Below, piece by piece: positions 51,400-62,337 of a DNA stretch of 64,000 bases. The notes below the pieces were generated by a model. It was not told the origin of the DNA. It searched no databases and saw only the letters and a list, made by a program, of their open reading frames with translations. Numbering within the stretch: position 1 is the stretch's first letter; each line of letters begins with the position of its first letter. This DNA is from Paramacrobiotus metropolitanus (lineage: Eukaryota; Tardigrada; Eutardigrada; Parachela; Macrobiotidae): positions 1 through 64,000 of the forward strand of contig NW_026570401.1 of the NCBI RefSeq assembly GCF_019649055.1. Reading direction: 5' to 3'. A program made the position numbers and the translations under genes.

Positions 51400-52240
51400 G
51401 ACTTCAAAGAACCATTACCGGTGACCCAAACCAAGAAGTACCGGTACATCGCCGTGGTAGTCGATCAAATGACGAAATTCACTACAGCCGACCAAAAACA
51501 AACTCGGCCAAAGAATTCGAGAATTTTTTTGTCGAAGAAGTTGTACTGAAATATGGAATGCCACACACGATGCACTCCGATCGGGGCACGCATTTTACGG
51601 CAAAGTCTTTCGCCAAAGTGGCAAAAATCTTCGGCATCGAGCAGACCTTTGAATCCGCTTATCATCCAGAGGGCCAAGGCCAAGTCGAACGCCAGATGCA
51701 AACGATCCGGGATGGAATTCGAAACTTCGGCGGCGCCGGCGACGAACATGGTTGGCACCGGGCCCTACCTTGCGTAATTTCCGGCATGAACCGTGCCGTT
51801 CACGCAACCACTGGATTCTCGCCATACCACATGTTATACGGCCGAGAAATGACCATACCTCAAGACGTCCTCGCTGGGACCAACCTCCCAGATACTTTTA
51901 TGACCAACGAACGTTACGTCCAGAGGATGCAGCAGCGCATAAAATCGCAAAAACGCGAATATAAGATTGATTCCTTAGGGACGCGGCCATTTACAAGAAA
52001 AAGAAGTCGCAGGCCGAGTTCAAGAAGCGAGACTTGGTCACCCTGGAGAATATGGTAGACGACAAGACCAACCCAAACAAGTACGACGGCGTCTACATGG
52101 TCATCGGAATACCCAAGCCGAATACTTGCTGGATCCAGAGCGGGACACCGGTGTAAAACACACCGTATGTGTCGATCGCCTGAAGCCATACCTTAACCCG
52201 GATGGCCCAAGTCGCAGAATAACACGCTCAAGCTAAAAGA
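51400..52240 (+). pseudogene. Integrase core and C-terminus, right half
   Basis: Reads DFKEPLPVTQTKKYRYIAVV, VDQMTKF (first Asp), then after a frameshift near 51490 FFVEEVVLKYGMPHTMHSDR (second Asp), HPEGQGQVERQ (Glu), and MLYGREMTIPQDVLAGTNLP. The DDE triad is complete in the sequence. Damage in the C-terminal domain (a scrambled stretch at 51940-51990 and stops near 52155 and 52233) destroys it. The HHCC zinc domain and everything upstream (RT, RNase H) are absent. Confidence 0.85.
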
Positions 52241-52341
52241 ACGGCGGCGACGCTGAGCCTATACCCACAGAGCCGGGAAGGTGCACTAACAAGCCGGGAC
52301 AAGACGCAGCGCTTCCACACGCCCAGAGTAAACTCGAGACA

Positions 52342-52692
52342 TTGCTCAAAAAGCAGAAGTCCGGAAAGGGCCCATCCAAGAAACTCGTCGCGGAGCAACA
52401 AAAGTCTTTGCAAATCCCAGTCTATGGCCCACCTGACCCAATGACATCGGACCCAGCAACAACAGTGAAGCGTGGCCCTGGTCGACCTCGAAAGGCCAAA
52501 CCGGATTTCGAGACACCAGCCTTGACCAAGCTTCAAAGCCAGCCATTAACCGTCATCGACCCAACACTGGCCCCAGCGGAACCTGAAAAGGGGACATCCG
52601 CCACGGACAAGCCGTTATGGCCCTCGTCCCACCGAATCCGCGACATTGGCTTCCACCAAAAAAAAGCGGCCGACGTATCATCAGTGATCTAG
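52342..52692 (+). pseudogene. AT-hook frame following integrase (right half)
   Basis: Plus-strand sister of 50229-50747: AEQQKSLQIPVYGPPDPMTS, KRGPGRPRKAKPD (AT-hook), then LTVIDPTLAPAEPEKGTSAT. It diverges after ATDKP and ends at a TAG, so the Lys/Pro-rich and acidic segments are lost. What follows on the right bears no resemblance to the Pro/Tyr-rich frame of the left half. Confidence 0.7.
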
Positions 52693-52699
52693 GCATAGA

Positions 52700-55164
52700 C
52701 GTTCCATAGGATCTAGGGGGTGATCCCGATACAATTCACCGGGCAAGAAAAGCCTAGTTAACACATAACATGTAAAAATTTTATAGGGACTTAAAATCAT
52801 AGGTCGTAATTATCATAGGGACTTGTCCTAGAATAGGACTTAACCAAATCGACCCCGTAGTACGGGTGTCGACCAGTCTTCTGGGCGCGGTCCAACGGCC
52901 GTCCCGAAAACTTACGGACATTAGTCTCATCAGCAGCAGGGCGTAAACACCCCTGCCGAGAAACTCAACCGACCAGAACTTCCAGACGGTGGAAAGATGA
53001 AACCCGCCAAAAATAGGAGGACATGGAAAAAGATCTCGTCGACCCACTCCGACCGAAGCGGGATCATGGCGACGACCAAACCGGACAAGGCGGGCAGGAA
53101 TAGGCCAACAGCCATTCCTGCATGTCGGCCTAGAAGTGGCCATGGTCGCTAGAAGTGGGACCATAACACTGAAACCGGACTTGAAGACCATAATGGGTAC
53201 AATCCAATGGTTGTTACCCTCGCCCAACAAATATGGCTTACGGCCATGTATCGTCTACCCCACCGGACCTTAATCCCTGGATCTTAACCGGAATCCCCGG
53301 ATTGGCTCTGGTTTCGCGGCGGCTGCAACCGGCCATCCCAGACCAACCGACGGAGTCCACCGGACCGAACTTGGCGCAAGGCCCAGTTCACCGGCATGGA
53401 AGAGATTCAGTGCCCAGAAGGCGGCGACGGCCCGCATAGAAGTTGCGACAAGCCGTGGACCAGTGCTGGTCCGCATAGAAGTTGTGACAAGCCAAGGACA
53501 AGTCCTGGCCCATAGAAGTTGGACCAGGCCCGCTATGTGCCTAACGGACCATAAGCGGCTCACGAGTCTAGTTGCCATACCAGGCAACTGGGACAAGTGG
53601 GTAGTGGGAGCCACATAGAAGTTGTGGTACACCCACTTTGCATGCAACGCCCAACAGCCTCATCACCGACGCCCAGAGGCGAAACTAAAGAATGCACCGC
53701 AAAGAGGCCAAATCAAGATCTACCGCCCAGACGCAAAACTGAAAAGGCACTCCTGCCCAGAGGCGAAACCAAGATTTTTCGAGTCAGCAGACCGGCTCCT
53801 TTGTGGAAAACGCCTACCGGCGCCCACAACTTAATTTTTTGGAGTTTGGCCAGGCCAATCTGATGTTTTCGTCAGAAGCCACTTAATTTGTTATGGCCAC
53901 GGTCTCAGGGAAACCGTTCCGACATGGTAGTTAACTCATGGCCCACGGCCAGTGAGACGGACCAGACTCAACGAGTCTGCAACTTTGGCCCGCCAATACC
54001 TTGGCGCGCCATTATGGCCCGCCAACCACCTTGGACCGTCGACAAAACGAGTAAGTCCATTTTGGCCCGCCAAACGACGTGGATCATCGAAAAATGACTA
54101 AGTCCATAACGAAGAGCAAAAAGCCGGCCACACAGAACTTTTACGTCCTCCACCCGCCAGAGGCAAGCCCCGTCACAATGGAACCCCTTATCCCGCCCAG
54201 GGCATGTCAGAGACCGAGTTTGGACCGCCCCATCAGGTTTTGTCCATCACACCATTTCGGTCATCGGACTTAGAAAAGTTTCCATTATTGCCCTCTTGGA
54301 CTTAAAAGATTTTTGGCCCGAGCTGCATGACCGAACCGGGGTACACTCACTCGAACTTAGAAGTTTTTGGACCGAGGTGCATGACCGGTCCAAGTTAGAG
54401 ACCCAAATCGGCCATCCAAACGAAATTGGTCCAGCATACTATTTCGGTCACAGGAGCACCTCTCCTGTCCAGAGGCATCACTTTTGCCCTCATGGACCGC
54501 CCAATCGGGCTTGGTCAACCATACTTGAACGAGGAAGGGGACAAACTGTCCTTGCGAAAGTACCAGCGCCTTCCATATACTACACCGCTGGATTTATTTC
54601 ACTGGACCCCTGTGGACATCTCTGGGAACCGTCGCCCCGGAACTACAGGACCAGACCAATCCTATCGGATAAAGCGGACCGTTGACTAGGACTCGTGTGG
54701 ACAAAACTTGTCCTGTGGTAACCTAGTCGGAATAACCATTTTTCGTCTAGTTTTTTAACCAAGTCTGGTTTTTCTAGACTTATTAACCAAAGAAATTGAT
54801 GTTTTTATTTAGCCATTAACCAAATTGGCTTTGGGATCTCTAACTATGACCTTTACTTTAATTCTCACTGGAATTGTGATTTTTCTATTTCGATGTTTAA
54901 CAATGAGCCTTATAAACTTTATTCTTTTACTTGTTCGACCAACCAAGCATTCAAAGCACACTGGAACCCCCAGCACCCAGAGTGCACTCCAGATTTCGGC
55001 CGTTCGGTGCACTGCACCGCGGGTCTGGAGGCAGCAGCCCTATCGGGTTGAAAGACAAAGTGGCATCCGGCCCTACCGGGTATCGGATCCTGGCACCCTA
55101 CCGGGTTGGCCAGGGGCAGAGTCGGGAAGGTTGTCGCAGGAGCTCCCACTCCCGCCCAGAGGCA
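52700..55164 (+). other. Noncoding right interior with GCCCAGAGGC and CATAGAAGTTG repeats
   Basis: No gene. CATAGAAGTTG(C/T)GACAAGCC-type units recur at 53435-53520 and 53615. GCCCAGAGGC or GCCAGAGGC with flanking purines recurs at about 53670, 53725, 53757, 54158, 54196, 54470 and 55155. The last copy directly precedes the right LTR, in the polypurine-tract position, though it is a weak tract. GGCATGTCAGAGACCGA, which includes the first 13 bases of the LTR, is also found at 54201-54217. Confidence 0.55.
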
Positions 55165-55541
55165 TGTCAGAGACCGACACTCGAGGCGGTAGACACCTCT
55201 TTTGGCTTGCTCTGTCGCCCGCACGCAGACGGCCACGCCATTCGTGCCGCGTTATTACGCTGCTTACTCAGCGTTTACTTTGTCCACGCTGACCAATCAG
55301 CGCATTGCTGCACTCTTGGGGGCGTAGCCCAGCGCCTACGAGCGATTCCATGCTTTGCGGCATCAGCTGTTGCACAGCTGCAGCACGCTGTTCATTATCA
55401 CGATACTGACGAGCTCGCTGGCAGCTACTTTCCACAGCTTAAACCGCATTGGTTTTCTGTTTGTTTGTGGTTGCTTTATTGTTACACAATAAAGGCATAT
55501 TTGCCCTCATTTTCCTTGCTCTGCTTCTGTGTCTTCCGACA
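55165..55541 (+). repeat. Right LTR (377 bp)
   Basis: Same sequence and orientation as 47224-47603. It ends TCCGACA and is followed by the TTAC target duplication. Confidence 0.92.
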
Positions 55542-55786
55542 TTACGCAGTAACTTTTGGCCGTAATAATGCAGCGGCAGCCATACAGTAAGTTAAGATGT
55601 TGTCGTCTTCGAGCGAAAGCAAAATAAAAACTATAATACTGTGAACACGATAAAGTTATCGGTTTGGTTGTGTCGCTTGTGCCGGTACGGACCCACTCCT
55701 GGCCGTAGGAATCGGCTACGTCGCCGAGCGAGGGGTTGTCCCAGTAACCGCGCCCCTCATCACGTGTAGGAACGTGTACATGCGTA

Positions 55787-56300
55787 CCAAGGTGACTTTC
55801 CCGAACACGCCGAAAGTGACGATCAAGAGCTGGGGCATTTGAAAGTATTGCAGTACTTCGAAAGTAAAGCAATGCATTGAAAGTGCTGTATTAATTTTAA
55901 AGTACTGGTGAACCAAAGTGACCTTCCCGAACATCCCCGAACAGGATGAAACTGACGATTCTGAGCAGGGGCATTTGAAGTATGACAGTACTTCGAAAGT
56001 AAAGCAATACTTTGAAAGTGCCGTATTATTTTCAAATTATTTGTTTATCAAAGTGACCTTCCCGAACATCCCCGAACAGGCCGAATCTTACGATTCTGAG
56101 CTGGGGCATTTGAAAGTATGACAGTACTTCGAAAGTATAGCAATACTTTGAAAGCGCTGTATTACTTTCAAAGTACTGAAACATCTCTGAAACAGACGAT
56201 TAAGAGGTTGGGCATTTTGAAAGTACTGCTGTATTTGAAAGTAAAGCAATACTTTTAAAGAGCTGTATTACTGTCAGAGTGCCTTTCAAATTGCTGGTTT
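55787..56300 (+). repeat. Tandem array, four ~130-bp units
   Basis: Each unit carries AAAGTGACCTTCCCGAACA, CCCCGAACAGG, GACGATTCTGAGCTGGGGCA, TTTGAAAGTA, GACAGTACTTCGAAAGTAAA and GCAATACTTTGAAAGTGC. Starts are near 55787, 55912, 56048 and 56165; the last is truncated. Short frames over it are ignored. Confidence 0.8.
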
Positions 56301-56316
56301 GCCACAGTGCAAGTGT

Positions 56317-56418
56317 TAAAAAACGATGTTCACATTTTCACATTTTCGTATTTTTACATTTTCTCATTTTTGCATGTTCACATTTTCGCAGATTTGCATT
56401 TTCACATTTTCACATTAA
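56317..56418 (+). repeat. CACATTTTCG-type simple repeat
   Basis: Runs of CACATTTTC, GTATTTTTACATTTTC and CATTTTTGCATGTTC with a period of about 8-12 bp. Confidence 0.7.
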
Positions 56419-56419
56419 C

Positions 56420-57180
56420 TCGGCAGCGTCTGCTAGAAGCAAAAAGCACCAGTAAAGTTCGTCAATTTTTACAAATTTAGCACAATTGTTATCAACGCAA
56501 CAAAATATGCATTAGATAAAGCGAAGATGGCTCTTTCCACACAGTATTTTAGTTTTCTATTAAAACACACCAGAAAAAACCATACTGCTTAAAAATTGAT
56601 GCAAAATTATCGAAAAGTTCTACAAAGTGAAACTGGATCGTATGTAAAGCGAAAAAATTGAAATTTGATCAGTCGTAACGTTGTATCAACATGATAGAGT
56701 TCCACCAGTTTAAACAATTATTTGTTTTGTGGGGAACGTTCAGTGAATTTTTAAAAACCATAGGTGAAAATTGCACCAGTTGGGCATTGAAGGAGAACTG
56801 TAACGGCTTCCTGTACAGACAGAATAACCAGCTCCGCTCAATTCGTGTTATCTGGCGGCTGCCCACTGGTCAAAGTTATGCCGATGCCAGCTGACTCCCG
56901 TAAAACTAATTAACGCAATCAAAGCAAACAATCAGTAGGGAGCAATTCTTTGATTTTATTACCCTGTTTTGCTCGCCCGTTATAGGAAAGGGAGCAATGT
57001 ATGATCTAACAATCATAGCAGACTTCAGTAAGATGCGGTGATTTTGTGTAACCAGAAACAGTTTGCTTTCAGTGCCAAATCATTTGACAGTGGTACACGA
57101 TTCAGCACTGTTTTCAGATAGCAGTTCCGTTGTAATCAAGCAAGCGAGCGAAGCGAGCTTGCGTATTTATAGATAAGATT
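56420..57180. other. Stretch without a recognisable gene
   Basis: AT-rich, one 67-codon frame (56691-56894) with no domain. Ends in a short palindrome AAGCAAGCGAGCGAAGCGAGCTTGC. Confidence 0.4.
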
Positions 57181-57183
57181 TGA

Positions 57184-57490
57184 GTTTTCTGTGACACGGA
57201 GACCTCGAACCCGGGTTCCTGGGTTCGCCACTGAGTATTTGCTGCTAACCTACAAAACTCGACAGGCTGAGTCGAATGGCATCGAGGAACCGAGGAACCC
57301 GGGTTCGAGGTCGCTGAGTCCCCGAGGTCGCACCCGGGATTTTGCACTTTTCTGGTGTAGTTTAATGTGGCGAGTCTAACCAAAGTACCCGGGTTCGAGG
57401 TCTCGGGTTCCTCGAGGTCACCACCGGGATTTTGTACTTTTCTGGTGTAGTTTATTGTGGTGAGTCTAACCGAAGTACCCGGGTTGGTTT
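57184..57490. repeat. CCCGGGTTCGAGGTC cluster and 100-bp duplication
   Basis: ACCCGGGTTCGAGGTC, GAACCCGGGTTCCTGGGTTC and GGAACCCGGGTTCGAGGTCG occur close together. CCGGGATTTTG(C/T)ACTTTTCTGGTGTAG...TACCCGGGTT is repeated twice in tandem (57333-57400 and 57423-57490). Confidence 0.65.
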
Positions 57491-57499
57491 GTAAAAAAA

Positions 57500-59780
57500 T
57501 TTGTATGTATGGAAAGGAAAATCTAGGATTTAAAGATGGTGCTTTTACAGAAGGTAATATTTAAAAATGCTGGAATAATTTCACCTGTTTTGTATAAATC
57601 ATGTAGGTTATTTCAAGCAGTATTTAAGCCTTAACACATATTTTAAAAGATTTATCGAATATTTCCAAGAATGGCTAGATGTTGTTATTCTAATTAGTTT
57701 TAACTTTTAAGCACACCTAAATTCTTCAAAAAATTGAAAGTAATTAAATTTTTTAAATCTTTCTAGTTTCTGTATTTATTCGTCATTATTTTAAAATATT
57801 TCTCGAAGTATTTCTAAACATTTTGAAGAGTTTCTTTGAATATATTTCTAAACATTATTAAAAAAATTGTTGAATATTTTTGAAACTGCCAAACTATTTT
57901 AAATATTTCAAAATTTATTACTAAAGTTTTGCAATATTTTTATGTATGATTCTAAATATTTTTGGATATATTTCTAAATATTAAAAAAAATCCAAATATT
58001 TTCAAAATATTAAACATTTAAATACGTTAAATAAATCTAACTAAATATAAATTATCAAAATAAATTGATTGCTTATGTCTTCCTTATTTCTGAATTTTTC
58101 TAAAAATATTTATAAATATTTCCAAAAATATTCATGAATATTTTCAAATCTATTAGAAATGTTTAAAAAAATAAGTCATTAAAATTATTTATGAAATTTT
58201 TGAAATAAATTAAATATTTTTTTAAATTCTTCTTAATAATCTTATATTTCTAAATGTTTCTAAACCATTTTTTGAAATAATTATAACTATTTTTAAATAT
58301 AATAATACTTAAACAAATTTAAAAAACTGAATTAATTTCCTTATGAAATAAGGAAAACAGGTTAAATATTTGTAAGTCTTTTTGATTTTTTCTCAATATT
58401 TCTAGGTACCTCTAAAATTATTTTTAAATATTTCTAAGGAAATTTCCAAGTATATTTCAAAATGTGTTCAAATATTTCTTAATATTTCAAATTTTGCTGA
58501 ACTCTTTTAAAATTTTCTAAAAATTTCCAGGTATATTTCTATGGATTTCTAATATTTTGATTTATATTTTTAGATAATAAAAAAAATATTTTTAGAAATA
58601 TTCTACATATTTGCAAATATCACTAAATTCTAAAATTGATATAATAAATATTACTAAAACGTAATAACTATAATAAATAAGTAATATAACAAATACTACT
58701 AAAATATCTTTTAATTATAAATATTTCTAAATAGTTGTAAATACATGTGCAAATATTTTTTTAAGTATTACTAGTATATTTCCAAGTATTTTTAAGTATT
58801 TCAAAGTATTTCTAGTTTATTTCTGTAAATTTTTAAATATTTCCAAATGCTTCTGAATATCCGTAAATAAATTTTTAAATATTTCTGATTTTTCTAAATT
58901 TTGTTGAATTCTGTGAAATGTTTCTTAATATCTCTAAATTTATTTCTAAAGGTTTCAAATTTTTCATGATATATTTTTAAATCGTTCTAGAAATAATTCT
59001 AAAAAATTTCTACAAATATTTTACATATTTTTAAATAATGCTAAGAATTACTGAATGTTTTCGATTACATTCATAAATATTGCTAGTGTGACAGCAGGCG
59101 AACAGAGGCTCACGATAGTGAGGAAAAGGCTTTATTGTGGATAGCAATAAAGTACAGGAAGAACCAAAACACAAAAGCTCGATGTGGCCAGTGTCATGAA
59201 AGTACAGTGAATGATATGCTAGTGAATGAGAATGAACGGCACATCGAGCCATAACATGGGAAAAAGCCTAATGCGGCACTGGGCAGATCCAATACGAGCG
59301 AACGAACGCAGATAGGCCGAGATGTAAAGCTGGGGCGTGGCTCCGCCTACATCGAGGCCGGTGATTGGCCGAGACGTAAGGCTTGGTGGATAGCTGCCTG
59401 AGTCGAGGCCGATCTAGCGCTCGACAGCGAGTGCGACTCGGTGTGAGTCAGCACACCGGAAGCGGGACTGTCGCTGGCTGCCTACTCGTAGGCTGCCATA
59501 GCGACTGGCCCAACACTAGATAGCTTTAAATACAGCTATAAATATTTCTAAATATTTCTCAGTATTTATTAATATATTTCTAAATATCTTTAAATAATTC
59601 GAAAATTTATTTCAGAATATTTTTAAATATTTTTAAGTGCTTCTGCATATTTTCAAATCAATACTTAAGTATTTCTGAATATTTTTAAATAACGCTAAAT
59701 TCATTTAAATGTTTGTAGATATTTCCAAATTTGTTTCTAAAGATTTCAAAAGTTTGTATTATATTTCTAAATGTTTCTGA
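57500..59780. repeat. AT-rich TAAATATTTCTAAATATTT satellite-like region
   Basis: About 2.3 kb of very AT-rich sequence dominated by variants of AAATATTTCTAAATATTTTT, interrupted by one solo LTR. No gene or RNA is recognised. Confidence 0.8.
59087..59515 (-). mobile_element. Solo LTR, 429 bp, CTAG target duplication
   Basis: On the minus strand it begins TGTTGGGCCAGTCGC and ends GCTGTCACA. CTAG flanks both sides (59083-59086, 59516-59519). A CTTTATTGCTATCCACAATA hairpin containing AATAAA lies ~70 bp from the minus-strand end, which fixes the orientation. Its composition (about half G+C) stands out sharply from the AT-rich satellite it sits in. Confidence 0.85.
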
Positions 59781-60029
59781 AAGTGGGTTATATGCCATTT
59801 AGATCGGATGCAACTCGCCGTACACAGTACAGATACAGTGCTTTCCAGTTGCATATATCGTTACGGAAGTTGAGGCATATCTTACCTTAGCTAACATCTC
59901 AACCGTGACGTGGTGGTTGTAATTGCGTGTTTGATGAAACTCTTAATGAAGTAAAACCTTTAATAAGTATCATGTCATAAGTACAAACGTAGTACTAGAA
60001 ACATTTATAACAGAAACACCTCCTCAATG

Positions 60030-60990
60030 CTATCTTGATCGGGAATTGTACCCATTACACAGATCGCATTCCCCGTTGTATCTGTATAGAGAGTCGCTGT
60101 CTAAAAAACTCTTTCGCACGTTTCTGTCCTGTGGCGGTGGCGATACCGCATCCAACCTTCTCCACAAGCCTTTTTGTTCCATCTCCCCACGGTCCGTAAA
60201 TTTCGAGTGCTGCCGCCATGAAATTGTACCGTGGTTGCAGCCAACTATGTTTCGTCAGTTTCGCTCTTTCCGCGTGTTCAGCTGCGGCCCCGGCGTTTAT
60301 CGAAGTGCGATCGATATATGAGGCAGCGAGCGTGTCCACGCAAGTCACGTCGACAGCCAGAGGCTTTCCGCGTTCCCATGGTACGAGTGTGATCACATCC
60401 GGCCTTTTGCGATCTTTGGCTGAGAGACCTTTCGGCTCCATTCTGGCTGGGAAGCCGGCGGTCTTTAGTCCTCGACTGAACTCCCCGCTGATACCGTCGT
60501 GTCGTGGCAGCCGTCCGGCAGATCGTTTGCAGCGGAGTCCGTGCCGGCCTAATTCGTCAACCAATCCACCGCACACGCATACGTGCGGAGATACGATTGG
60601 AGAACCTAAACGCAACGCTACGCTGATGCGGAGAACATTATTTTCCAGCAGATTACCGAGGCTTGCCGCGGGCAATGCATGGATCCACACGCCAGATTCC
60701 GGGACTGAAATAGCTTTCAGATGAGCGACCTCTTCCTTTGTGGTACGTAATGAGGTCAGCCTGGAAAATGCGTGCAGCGTCGTAGGGACGTCCCAGGCCT
60801 TCTGAACGTGTCGCTGTGCTTCCGCTGGGAGATCGTCTGTGTTAGCGATAACTTTCCAGGCGCGAGTGGCGACGGTCACATCCGTTGGCTTAAGCATCGG
60901 ACACAGCTTGGAGATCAGTGGGTGCAACGAGGAGGCCGATGCCAGGTAGGCAGAGGGAGCTAGCTTCTCGGTGCGTCTGATCCCCAAATT
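60030..60990 (-). pseudogene. 5'-truncated LINE, endonuclease end (copy 3, frame mostly open)
   Basis: A 310-codon open frame from LGIRRTEKLAPSAYLASASS through the C-V-C...H-G-L-R-C knuckle, GRLPRH, KRPDVITLVPWERGKPLAVD (RPD with a later Asp of the restriction-like endonuclease), TCVDTLAASY, and AKEFFRQRLSIQIQRGM. Near the end a shift is needed to reach a GTIPDQDSIEE-like C-terminus and the TAA. The frame starts exactly where homology starts (~60990), so the RT was lost by 5' truncation on insertion. It is the best preserved of the three copies and is closest to copy 1 (3.3-4.6 kb). Confidence 0.88.
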
Positions 60991-62264
60991 CTTAATTATG
61001 ATATTTGCGTCATTCTACAGTCTACATTACGTACAACAATTTTACAAATCTTTTCCCTACTTTCAGCATTTTTCCACATTTGGGGTGGCGTCTATTCTTA
61101 ATCCGTAATATGCTTGCTGGTTTGTTTTATCGAGAAAAATTGAAATTAAAAACTAAGAAAAAATTAAATAATTATGTTTATTAATAGAAGTTAGTTTTCG
61201 AATAAAACGAAGAATTTAATGCTGACGGTATACCTCCAACATATCGGTGCAATAATAGAATTTCGCACAAAGTAACAGGCTTGCAGTCGTTTTTAAATGT
61301 TGTCGTAATATTATTATGTACCACGGGAAATTATTACTCTTTAAAAAATAATTTCGAAACAAGTCATTTCTTGCACTAACACTAAAACCTACACTAAAAT
61401 GTCGGTAGGAATAATCATACAGTGTGACTGGGTTTAAAAATTAATATACTATAGTAGATCCCGCTCAAACTGCGCGGAATAAATCAGTGGTGGATTAAAA
61501 TGCAAAAAATATATAAGCTCATCGTTATCCATGACTTCTAAGATACGTACATTGTCAAATTCAGATATATTCTACGCTTCGTTGGATTCATTCATGCTTA
61601 GAAATTTAAAAATTTAAAATTTTGCATAATTCAAAATAAGGTGCTGCTGCTGTACTCGTAGCCGTAGCTGGGTTCACTGTTTTACCGAAAATTCTATTTT
61701 GATCTTTCTGTGTTAACATTTTCTCGTTCGGTACACTGCAGAGAAAACGGTAATATACTTCAAAACTTGCCGTTTATATAATATGTGCTGTTTTATAGAA
61801 ATTCCTTTGAGTTTTTTTCTTTATCAGTCTGCTATTTAAATTGTAAAATATTGCACGTTGTTATGTACAAAGTATTAGAATTTTGGCTAGCCAGTGCAGC
61901 CACACTTATCAAGTCATTAACATACTTCCAGTCATGGGTTTTTTTAAATTTCAGTTTGTCCGGTAACAATGCGCAGATCGCAGCACTCACGACGCAGTGT
62001 CTGATTGTGTCTCGCTTATTATTTTATGACTCGTATGAGTCCTATCTGTATTCAGTGTATTGCTGCTCCGCAAACTCGCTAGTACCGGAGCTCGGGGTCA
62101 CCTGCGGCTTCGCCTTCTGTTACAATAGCGTCGTTTCACAAATTCACAATAGCGTCGTGAATAATATTTAAATTAACTAATTAATTAATTAATAATAATC
62201 ATTAAATTTCACAGCAGCGTCGTGAATAATTTGCACTTCCGCTACTTTAGCACCACATTCTAAC
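60991..62264. other. AT-rich stretch without a recognisable gene
   Basis: One 128-codon frame (61785-62171, plus) is Ser/Leu/Phe/Cys-rich with no domain and lies in AT-rich sequence; I do not accept it as a gene. A direct repeat GCGTCGTGAATAAT occurs at about 62150 and 62218. Confidence 0.4.
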
Positions 62265-62337
62265 ACAACCCCGTAAAATCCATACTACGGTGCCACCGTA
62301 GTACGGTGACACCGTAGTAATGGATTTCACGCGGTTG
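62265..62337. repeat. 73-bp palindromic repeat around CACCGTAGTACGGTG
   Basis: CAACCCCGTAAAATCCATAC and GTAATGGATTTCACGCGGTTG form the outer arms. The inside alternates CTACGGTG and CACCGTAG. Likely a tiny fold-back element. Confidence 0.65.

Larger units (their letters stand above)
50560..52640. repeat. Inverted repeat formed by two integrase/AT-hook copies
   Basis: The left arm (~50560-51340) and right arm (~51815-52640) run in opposite directions. The ~475-bp centre holds the integrase core of the right copy. The arms share long blocks such as GGGACCAACCTCCCAGATAC and CCCAAGCCGAATACTT, with scattered substitutions and small indels. Confidence 0.85.
47224..55541 (+). mobile_element. LTR retrotransposon with inverted interior, TTAC target duplication
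   Basis: Direct LTRs at 47224-47603 and 55165-55541 begin TGTCAGAGACCG and end TC(T/C)GACA. TTAC is found on both outer sides (47220-47223, 55542-55545). The LTRs are about 97-98 percent alike by eye, so the insertion is not ancient. A primer-binding site follows the left LTR on the plus strand. The interior is abnormal: 47625-51340 codes on the minus strand (integrase C-terminus, AT-hook frame, long downstream frame), while 51400-52700 codes on the plus strand (integrase core, C-terminus, AT-hook). Protease, RT and RNase H are missing. The two integrase parts form an inverted repeat with a turn-around at 51340-51815. Confidence 0.85.

Noticed and set aside
57184-57420. GGTTCGAGGTC sequences as tRNA B-boxes
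   Set aside because: No A-box, acceptor stem or cloverleaf can be formed; they belong to a CCCGGGTTCGAGGTC repeat cluster.
61785-62171. 128-codon Ser/Leu/Phe/Cys-rich frame as a gene
   Set aside because: AT-rich context, no domain, no signal peptide pattern that I can defend, no supporting neighbour.
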